From Spirochaetota bacterium (lineage in GTDB: Bacteria > Spirochaetota > UBA4802 > JAGODF01), in the NCBI GenBank assembly GCA_029974015.1, contig JARKUF010000013.1, positions 1 through 64,000 of the forward strand: 64,000 bases of DNA, given 5' to 3'. The notes beneath the pieces are model-generated. The model was not told the origin of the DNA, made no database searches, and worked only from the letters and a program-made list of their open reading frames with translations. Every line of letters begins with the position of its first letter. Position 1 is the stretch's first letter. Below, piece by piece: positions 58,211-64,000 of this stretch. The translations under genes and the position numbers were made by a program.

Positions 58211-58951
58211 ATGGGTGACATTTTACTCTGCGTGAATATCGACCATATTGCAACGGTGCGGCAGGCCCGGGGAGGCAAAGAGCCCGATCCGCTCCACGGC
58301 GCGGTCCTCTGCGAGCAGCACGGGGCCGACGGCATTACGGTGCACCTCCGGGAGGACCGGCGGCACATCCAGGACCGGGACGTACGGATGCTGAAGGAAG
58401 TGGTGAGGGGGAAATATAACCTCGAGATGGCCCTCTCGGATGAGATAGTGAAGATTGCCCTGGAGGTGGCCCCGCACCAGGTGACCCTGGTGCCGGAGAA
58501 GCGTCAGGAGCTCACCACCGAAGGGGGCCTCAACGTGAAGGGCAACTTCGATTCCATCGTCCGGGCGGTGTCGCTTTTCCATGACAGGGGAATACTGGTA
58601 TCGCTGTTCATTGAACCAGAACATGAGGCCGTGGAGCTTTCGAAAAAAACCGGCGCCGATTTCATCGAGCTTCACACCGGCGTCTACTGTAACGCCTTTG
58701 GAACGCCCCGGGAAAAAAGGGAATTGGACCGCCTGCTCACATCGGCCCGGGCCGCCGTGGAGACGGGATTGCGGGTCAACGCCGGGCACGGCCTTAATGC
58801 CGAAAACCTGGTTCCCGTCCTCGACGCCGAAGGGCTGGAGGAGCTCAATATCGGCCATTCCATAGTCTCCCGTTCAATTTTCAAGGGATTACCCGGGACG
58901 GTCCGAGAATTGAAGGAAGTCATCTGGCGGCATGCCGGAAGGAAAAACTGA
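58211..58951 (+). CDS. pdxJ: Pyridoxine 5'-phosphate synthase
   Basis: A 246-aa TIM-barrel enzyme that condenses 1-deoxyxylulose 5-phosphate and 3-amino-2-oxopropyl phosphate to vitamin B6 phosphate. Motifs: CVNIDHIATVRQARGG, GADGITVHLREDRRHIQD, VTLVPEKRQELTTEGG, GADFIELHTGVYCNAF, VNAGHGLNAENL and NIGHSIVSRSI. The length is normal. It also uses the product of dxs, which lies 5 kb upstream. It is part of the folP-cdaA-cdaR run. Confidence 0.96.
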   Translation: MGDILLCVNIDHIATVRQARGGKEPDPLHGAVLCEQHGADGITVHLREDRRHIQDRDVRMLKEVVRGKYNLEMALSDEIVKIALEVAPHQVTLVPEKRQELTTEGGLNVKGNFDSIVRAVSLFHDRGILVSLFIEPEHEAVELSKKTGADFIELHTGVYCNAFGTPREKRELDRLLTSARAAVETGLRVNAGHGLNAENLVPVLDAEGLEELNIGHSIVSRSIFKGLPGTVRELKEVIWRHAGRKN

Positions 58952-58965
58952 ACAGGGGAGGCTCT

Positions 58966-59205
58966 ATGCTGATATCGCTGATCCGTATCCTGTTTTTTTT
59001 CTTCGTCGGTTATATTTTATATTCGTTGATAGCCTTTGCTTTAAGGTCCCTGGCGGGCCTCGGAAGGGAAAATGCGGCCCGGCGAAGAGAAATGGAGGAA
59101 AGGCTTCGTGGAGAGCGCCGGGCCGGAAATGAGGGCGGACAACGGAATTCGAGGGAGCGTGGTCAAACTATCGAACTTGACCGCGACCAATACAAGGTGG
59201 AATGA
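58966..59205 (+). CDS. Small single-span membrane protein
   Basis: A 79-aa protein with one N-terminal helix (ISLIRILFFFFVGYILYSLIA) and a charged, Arg/Glu-rich cytoplasmic tail ending QTIELDRDQYKVE. A strong ribosome binding site (GGGGAGG) precedes the ATG. It lies 14 nt after pdxJ and 1 nt before the next gene, so it is part of the operon. The family is not recognised; the tail could be a docking segment. Confidence 0.7.
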   Translation: MLISLIRILFFFFVGYILYSLIAFALRSLAGLGRENAARRREMEERLRGERRAGNEGGQRNSRERGQTIELDRDQYKVE

Positions 59206-59206
59206 T

Positions 59207-59614
59207 ATGGTCGCAAGTCCCGTACTGAAAGGTTTCATCCTTGCAATGCTGGCGTTTTCTCTTCCCTGGGGATGCGGCAAGCTTCAGGGTGATTTCGGTT
59301 TTAAATCACCCGCCGAGGAAAGCTACAGAAAAGTCTCCGAAATTCCGGAAATCGGCGTTGAAGAGCGGAAGCTCTGGGCCTTTGTCTTCAGGGACCTCTC
59401 TGACATCCATGAGATTGGCGTCTTTATAATGAAGAAAGAGGCCGTGTGGGTGGAGGTGACTCATTTCAAGACACAAGTGACCCGGGAAGGGAACACCATC
59501 CACGGCGCCATTGAGGGTTTCCCCGAGGGGCGTTACAAGATCGTCCTTGTGGAGAAAAAAGATATCATTGCAGAGAAGGAGTTCCTCATTTACAACGATG
59601 AGGAGAACCAGTAA
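59207..59614 (+). CDS. Putative lipoprotein, 135 aa
   Basis: An N-terminal signal (LKGFILAMLAFSLPWGC) ends in a possible lipobox cysteine (Cys23). The mature part is a beta-rich domain of about 110 residues (RKLWAFVFRDLSDIHEIGVFIM, EGFPEGRYKIVLVEKKDIIAEKEF), reminiscent of an Ig-like fold, not assigned to a family. AAGGTGG lies before ATG 59207. It ends the cdaA-cdaR-pdxJ operon and overlaps the end of the convergent ispH-ubiA gene by 25 nt. Confidence 0.7.
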   Translation: MVASPVLKGFILAMLAFSLPWGCGKLQGDFGFKSPAEESYRKVSEIPEIGVEERKLWAFVFRDLSDIHEIGVFIMKKEAVWVEVTHFKTQVTREGNTIHGAIEGFPEGRYKIVLVEKKDIIAEKEFLIYNDEENQ

Positions 59615-61317
59615 AGCCCCACGAAAATAAACAGGTTTAAGTCCACCAGAAACTCAAACTTCAGCGCCGCGAGATATTCAAGCTTCAGAATGTAAAAAAG
59701 CAGGCCCAGATAATAGAGCGTGGATACTCCCGGGATAAGATATACCGGGGTACCACAGCATATGGTGAGTGTCGTGAAACCGCAAAGGGACGACACTCCC
59801 ATGATGGCGGCGAGCCATTTCGTCGCTTTGGTCCCGGCGAGGATGGGCAGGGTCTCCCTGCCCAGTATCAGGTCCCCCTGGAGTGCGATAAGGTCGAGGA
59901 GGATGTTTCTTAGAAAAATGAAGCCGAATATCAGGAGGGGGACGGCCGCCAGGGCGGCCGCCCCTGCTCCCGCCGACACAAGGGGAAGAATTCCGGTGAT
60001 GATGACCCACCCAAAGGTGGTCGCCAGGACCTTTGAGGCATATGCTTTTCCCAACAGCCCTATTCCCAGGGCATTGACCATGTTCTTGAAGAAGGGCATT
60101 GAATACACTACGCCGAAGAGCACCGAAACTATATATGCCGCAGTGACTGCGGTGCTTCGGCCGAAAACAAGGGCCAACGACGCCGCTGTGAGGAGGACGG
60201 CGAGGGCCAGAAGAATGCGGCTGTTGCGGCTGTAGAGATTGTACTTGTAGGGGTTACTGCCCTTCAGATGGGGGATGGTGAAGTAGTTGTTGAACGTGTA
60301 CATGGAGAAGATGTAAAGGGACGCCGCAGCCGCCAGACGGTAGTCAGGGTCGAAACCCGCGTAAACCGCGGAAAAGGAGGTGATGAAAAATGCGGACAGG
60401 GCCGAAATAACATTGGTCCTGACGGAGAACTCCAGCACCTTCTTCATGAAGTTTACAAGTGCGTTGCCGTGGCGATATTGGATTGAAAAGAGCTTCTCCA
60501 AGACATTGTTGATTATCCATCCAGGCGTCGAGGCGCCGGCGGTGACGAAAACATGGTCGGATTTCCTGAAGGCCCCTTCGTCGAGCTCCTCCGCCGTTTC
60601 AATGTGGCAGGTCCGCACTCCTGCCTCCCTTCCCAGGTCGGCGAGCCTCCGGGTGTTGGCGGAGTTGCGTCCCCCCACGACCACCAGGACGTCGGTCCCA
60701 CGCTTGAGTGCGGCCGCTACGTCCTCCTGGCGATTGTGGGTTGAGTCGCAGATGGTATTAAACACAAGGAGCCTGTCGCCCAGACGCTTTTTCAGTTCTG
60801 TAATAATGCGGTCGAAGAGGACCCTGTCGAAGGTAGTCTGGGAAACGGCGATATATTTTTCAGCCTCCTGGATATCCCCGGCTTCGTCGGGGGTCGATAT
60901 TACGCGCACTCCCGAGGAAGCGTAGCTTTTCAGGCCTGCTACTTCGGCATGGTCGTCGTCGCCGGTGATGATGGTGAAATACCCGCGTCCCGAGTGCTTC
61001 TTGATTATGGCCTGGACATTGGCCACCCGGGGGCAGGTGAGGTTGATGAGGCGGCCCGCGGACTCGCGAATTTCCCGGAGCCTGGGGCGGGGGATGCCGT
61101 GTGTGCGCACCGCCACCGTTTTACCCTCCGTGGGATGGCCGTCGGGCACCGTTACCAGGCCGCGTTTTTGCAGTATGGCGATCGTCTGGGGATTGTGGAT
61201 GATGGGGCCGTGGACGTAAATATCACCGCCCCCGGTGTTCATCTCGTTGACGATTCGGAGAACAGCGTTTCGCACTCCCATACAGAAGCCCGAATGAGGG
61301 GAAAGTTCTATTTTCAT
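59590..61317 (-). CDS. ispH: IspH fused to UbiA-superfamily membrane domain
   Basis: 575 aa in two parts. Residues 1-285 are IspH, the last enzyme of the MEP pathway (HMBPP to IPP and DMAPP, 4Fe-4S). Cluster ligands are Cys12 (SGFCMGVRNAV), Cys95 (NLTCPRVANVQ) and Cys190 (NTICDSTHNRQ), with His41, His73, His123 and TAGASTPGWII. Residues about 296-575 have eight hydrophobic helices of UbiA type. The second Asp motif LLDLIALQGDLILGRETLP (Asp474, Asp481) is kept. The first motif, TFNNYFTIPHLKGSNP, keeps Asn but lacks both Asp. The two parts are in one frame with no break. The fusion would tie isoprenoid supply to a membrane prenyl-transfer or scaffold function (inference). It overlaps gspN in ATGA. 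Confidence 0.9.
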   Translation of the reverse strand: MKIELSPHSGFCMGVRNAVLRIVNEMNTGGGDIYVHGPIIHNPQTIAILQKRGLVTVPDGHPTEGKTVAVRTHGIPRPRLREIRESAGRLINLTCPRVANVQAIIKKHSGRGYFTIITGDDDHAEVAGLKSYASSGVRVISTPDEAGDIQEAEKYIAVSQTTFDRVLFDRIITELKKRLGDRLLVFNTICDSTHNRQEDVAAALKRGTDVLVVVGGRNSANTRRLADLGREAGVRTCHIETAEELDEGAFRKSDHVFVTAGASTPGWIINNVLEKLFSIQYRHGNALVNFMKKVLEFSVRTNVISALSAFFITSFSAVYAGFDPDYRLAAAASLYIFSMYTFNNYFTIPHLKGSNPYKYNLYSRNSRILLALAVLLTAASLALVFGRSTAVTAAYIVSVLFGVVYSMPFFKNMVNALGIGLLGKAYASKVLATTFGWVIITGILPLVSAGAGAAALAAVPLLIFGFIFLRNILLDLIALQGDLILGRETLPILAGTKATKWLAAIMGVSSLCGFTTLTICCGTPVYLIPGVSTLYYLGLLFYILKLEYLAALKFEFLVDLNLFIFVGLYWFSSSL

Positions 61318-62249
61318 GTATCAGGTTCCGGTTCCGGTTCGGCACGTGGGGCGTCCGTGCTGTCGGAGCGAGGTCCCGTTCTCGGGGGGGCCTCGCCGTC
61401 CTCGCCGGCGCGGAAGGGAAACTTCACGTTTGGGTTTGCGAAACTGCCGCCGATTTCTATTTTTATCTTCCCCCCATCGTCCTTTACGAATGTGTCCAGG
61501 AGCATTTTGTATTCCTGTAGAATCCGCGAGTCGGAGTGAATGTACACGTAGAGGTTAAGCCGAGAAGCGGCGGCCATGGGTTCAATTGTCAGGGACCCCT
61601 TGATTTCGCCTCGCACATCGTTTCCCGAGAAGACGAGGTTTTCAATTCTCAGTCTTCGGTTGCGAAGGGAAGCGGCCCCCTTGACCGTAGTTAACCGAAC
61701 GGGAGGTATGTCGAAACCCTTGATGGTTATTCCCTTGATTGACACATTGGTCAGGTCGATGGAAAGGTTCCCGTCTTTGGGCATTCCGGTCTTGTCGTCC
61801 AGACGGATGTTGAAGGAACTTTTCAGTGTGTTGTTGAAAGCTGCTTCATTTTTGGCGTATTTGAAGGAACCGATGCCCAGTCCCCCCCGGATGTTCCTGC
61901 GCAGGAGGAGCGTGTAGGGGTTGATGGAAAGGTCAAGGACGATGTCCTTAAAGGTAAGTTCTGCGCCGCCGGACAGGGTAAGGGAGAGAAGGTCAATGTA
62001 TGTGTCGCCTATGACGCTGAAGTCGATGTTGCCGATTTGGATGTTGCGCCCCATGGTGGACTCGAGTTTCTGGAGCTGGTTTCGGATGAGGACCTCATAG
62101 GGAAAGGTGAAAAACACGAAGACAGGCACCAGTACAAGGGACAGCGCAAAATAAAGCCTGGCGTAGGGGAGTGACCAGGCGTCCTTGACCACCGTTTTTG
62201 CCTTCGAAAGATACTCAATCGCCCGGACCTTGATGCGTTTAAAATCCAT
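61314..62249 (-). CDS. gspN: Type II secretion protein GspN-like
   Basis: A 311-aa inner-membrane protein with one N-terminal helix (YFALSLVLVPVFVFFTFPYEV) and a large periplasmic beta domain: GRNIQIGNIDFSVIGDTYIDLLSL, GSFKYAKNEAAF, GDVRGEIKGSLTIEPM-like segments and FANPNVKFPF. It ends in an acidic Pro/Glu tail (AEPEPEPDT). The start region overlaps nothing; its stop overlaps ispH in ATGA. It follows gspM after 54 nt. GspN is a lesser-known, often optional subunit. Confidence 0.8.
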   Translation of the reverse strand: MDFKRIKVRAIEYLSKAKTVVKDAWSLPYARLYFALSLVLVPVFVFFTFPYEVLIRNQLQKLESTMGRNIQIGNIDFSVIGDTYIDLLSLTLSGGAELTFKDIVLDLSINPYTLLLRRNIRGGLGIGSFKYAKNEAAFNNTLKSSFNIRLDDKTGMPKDGNLSIDLTNVSIKGITIKGFDIPPVRLTTVKGAASLRNRRLRIENLVFSGNDVRGEIKGSLTIEPMAAASRLNLYVYIHSDSRILQEYKMLLDTFVKDDGGKIKIEIGGSFANPNVKFPFRAGEDGEAPPRTGPRSDSTDAPRAEPEPEPDT

Positions 62250-62303
62250 GGTATTCCGTTGTCCTTGACTGGAAATCGTCCCGTTTTACCGGGATGCGCA
62301 TTC

Positions 62304-62822
62304 TCACTGTGCCGTGTAGGTGTTGATCTTTAGCTCTACGTCGTAGGTGTCCGCCCCTTTTATCGCCTCGCGCATGCGGATGTAGCTGATCTTCAACAGC
62401 ATGTTCGAATTTTCCACCTCGTATATGAACTTCAGCATGGGTTCGATCGCAACGCTGTCAATTTTCATGATGGTGGTGATCATTACGTACTTGTTCTGGA
62501 TGTTGGCCTGGGTCCGGCGCGTGTAAGCGATGTTTCCGGTGATGCCGGCGTTGGACGCCCACTGCTCCACCATGGAGGTTATGTTTGCGTTTTTGTTTTC
62601 GAGTTGGGACATATACCGGGTTTTTTTCTGGCGGAGTTCCCGGTACTCCTCGTACATTCTGTCGATCTTCGCGATATCATCGAGCTTGCCTCTCACCCGG
62701 TCCTCGCTGCCTCTTTTGGCGCTCGTCAGGGGCGATATCACCAGGAGGTATACCAGGGCGAATCCGGCGACGCCGCCAAGAATTTGCAGCAGGCGCTTTT
62801 CCCTCTTTGAAAGATTAATCAT
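62304..62822 (-). CDS. gspM: Type II secretion protein GspM-like
   Basis: A 172-aa bitopic protein. A helix at residues 13-31 (LQILGGVAGFALVYLLVIS) is followed by a coiled coil (40-75) and a ferredoxin-like periplasmic domain ending in KISYIRMREAIKGADTYDVELKI. This is the GspM/PilO layout. Its start overlaps the gspL end by 8 nt, so L and M are co-translated, as partners in the inner-membrane platform should be. Confidence 0.8.
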   Translation of the reverse strand: MINLSKREKRLLQILGGVAGFALVYLLVISPLTSAKRGSEDRVRGKLDDIAKIDRMYEEYRELRQKKTRYMSQLENKNANITSMVEQWASNAGITGNIAYTRRTQANIQNKYVMITTIMKIDSVAIEPMLKFIYEVENSNMLLKISYIRMREAIKGADTYDVELKINTYTAQ

Positions 62823-64000
62823 CCTCGGCCACCTTTCCTTGTTCAGCTCCCTTTCTTCCCGGCGATTTTAATTTGATGGTCATGGAAAAACCGGCCTGGT
62901 TTCCGCGGCGCAGGTTAGTGGTGAGTACCGTCGATTCGAACTTTTTCGAATCGATGAGCTTGTTTTTAAATTCGTCGAGGCTTTTACCCCCTGATGAGGT
63001 CCCGTCGAAACGCACTATGTTTTCGTTTATGACGATGTTTTTAATGACGAAGGTCTCGTCGCGGGGAAACTGGTCTACGATGTCCTTCATAACGTCCATC
63101 ACCTTTATATCGCTCTGTATGATGTTTTCGATGTTCGCCAGCTCCTTCTTCTCGGCGGCCAGGAGCTTTCGGGCCTCACGGACCGGGTCCCTGCCGGGAT
63201 TGCGGCCCGGGAAGTAGCGCCGGTACCGTTCGTTAAGAAGGGCCTCGTACCTGAAACCCGCCCGCGACTCCATGATGGAGATCAAAATCACATTGGCCAG
63301 GAGGACCAGGAGCGCAAGCACAGTGAATGTCCCGGCTAAATAGTATATCTTCTTGGATTTGCTCACTATGTCGGGGATGAACTCGCCCTTGAGGAAATTT
63401 ATAAAGGGCGACTTTCTTCCCAGGGCCGAAAGTACCAGTCCGAAAACTACGGGAAATCGGGTGCGGATGCTGACGTCTTCGTATTCTTCAAGAAAAGGGA
63501 GGGACACAATAGGAAGTTCCAGTTCACTGGAGATAATCTGCCCTATCCCTATTATGTTGGAGCCACCGCCGGAAATCAGCAGTCTGTTGAATTCAACATC
63601 GCCGTAGCCCGTATGGAATGACTTGATGGTAATGGTCATTTGTTCCAAAAGTTCTTCAATGATGGAGACTGCCCTGTCGTACAGTTTCTGAAGTTTCGGC
63701 TTTGTGAGGCCTAAGGTGCGGTAGACGTCCCGCTGCAGGTTGTTTTCGAAAGAAGTGAGGTCTAAGCGAAGGTTTTCGAAAATCCGAGACGCCTCCTGGT
63801 AGGGTGCCTTGAGTATTTCTGCGACGGCTTCAACAATGAGGCCAGTGCCCACTGATATACATCTCGTGTAGAGGAGGGCACCGTCCTTGGCGAGGTTCAG
63901 GATGGTCTTGTCGTGGCCGATGTCGAGCTGGATCACCGATTCGTTGTCTATTTTATTAAAGTAGCGGTAGCATTCGAATAGCGCGTTGGACTCAAGGCCC
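62815..64000 (-). CDS. gspL: Type II secretion protein GspL/PilM-PilN-like, 5' end outside window
   Basis: At least 394 residues are visible; the frame is open through the right edge (GLESNALFECYRYFNKIDNES), so the N-terminus is missing. The cytoplasmic part is an actin-like ATPase of the PilM/GspL type: VIQLDIGHDKTILNLAKDG, then RLLISGGGSNIIGIGQIIS. One helix (IYYLAGTFTVLALLVLLANVIL) leads to a coiled coil and a periplasmic ferredoxin-like domain ending at 62815 (TTNLRRGNQAGFSMTIKLKSP). It combines the PilM and PilN functions in one chain, as GspL does. Confidence 0.83.
   Translation of the reverse strand, partial: GLESNALFECYRYFNKIDNESVIQLDIGHDKTILNLAKDGALLYTRCISVGTGLIVEAVAEILKAPYQEASRIFENLRLDLTSFENNLQRDVYRTLGLTKPKLQKLYDRAVSIIEELLEQMTITIKSFHTGYGDVEFNRLLISGGGSNIIGIGQIISSELELPIVSLPFLEEYEDVSIRTRFPVVFGLVLSALGRKSPFINFLKGEFIPDIVSKSKKIYYLAGTFTVLALLVLLANVILISIMESRAGFRYEALLNERYRRYFPGRNPGRDPVREARKLLAAEKKELANIENIIQSDIKVMDVMKDIVDQFPRDETFVIKNIVINENIVRFDGTSSGGKSLDEFKNKLIDSKKFESTVLTTNLRRGNQAGFSMTIKLKSPGRKGAEQGKVAEDD

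Noticed and set aside
1-64000. tRNA, rRNA, CRISPR arrays, transposases or prophage genes
   Set aside because: No tRNA cloverleaf, T-arm consensus, rRNA segment, regularly spaced repeats, transposase or integrase motif was seen on either strand.

Overview
The window reads as chromosomal DNA of a free-living, diderm, anaerobic or facultative bacterium of fairly high GC, most likely an uncultured member of the Spirochaetota (Leptospirales-like). This placement is an inference. It rests on an outer-membrane protein of the UPF0164/PorV type, a folP-cdaA-cdaR-pdxJ run, TlyA and TlyC-like proteins, GspL/M/N secretion genes and an RNase Y/YmdB pair. No rRNA, tRNA, CRISPR array, transposase or prophage was seen. 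Almost all genes are ordinary housekeeping, membrane or signalling genes in short operons with frequent ATGA-type 4-bp overlaps.

Layout. 0.1-8.4 kb: rsmD with a small redox-disulfide protein, rpmB, a VanZ-like protein, an orphan OppC-type permease, a solitary DNA methyltransferase, a UbiA-like protein with altered active-site motifs, a TolB-like/MscS fusion, LapA-like and HTH proteins. 8.5-12.8 kb: Spx/ArsC-like protein, the tungstate transporter tupABC and a zinc-ribbon methyltransferase. 13-17 kb: an AT-rich, frameshifted Big-domain surface lipoprotein, a CPBP protease and a transglutaminase operon. 17-21.4 kb: ssb and a large multi-PAS hybrid kinase with its receiver. 21.4-29 kb: DHH phosphoesterase, GDPD, CorC-like, recO, purB, sulfatase-modifying-factor-like and FecR proteins. 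29-36 kb: radical SAM plus LPG-synthase-like flippase pair, the ammonia-forming nitrite reductase nrfHA, and an operon queE - radical SAM - 54-aa peptide - CxxC protein. 36-47 kb: dus, aroQ, pgk, tatC, a PAS/GAF kinase and two tandem long-chain acyl-CoA synthetases. 47-54 kb: coaD, pta, rny, ymdB, dxs, tlyA. 54-64 kb: FlgD-like/PorV pair, folP-cdaA-cdaR-pdxJ, an IspH-UbiA fusion and gspL-gspM-gspN, with gspL running off the right edge.

How the genes fit together. NrfHA, TupABC, TatC and two UbiA-type proteins suggest quinone-based anaerobic respiration using nitrite and tungsto- or molybdoenzymes. dxs and ispH supply isoprenoids through the MEP pathway. CdaA/CdaR with a DHH/DHHA1 phosphoesterase suggest c-di-AMP signalling.

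The most striking signal outside the genes is a family of modular, intergenic palindromic repeats. There are about a dozen clear copies plus fragments between positions 1 and 47,094. They are built around a CCCGCCCGCC-TTC-GGCGGGCGGG hairpin, a conserved single-stranded-looking segment (AGTCCTGAGTATGCCAGTAG), an AT-rich palindrome with GGGA/TCCC ends, and termini of the form GGCAACCTCTAA. Other points worth a second look are the IspH-UbiA fusion, a pta gene whose only sensible start is an AUC codon behind a perfect ribosome binding site, and the unannotated 54-aa gene between a CX4CX2C radical SAM enzyme and a cysteine-rich protein.
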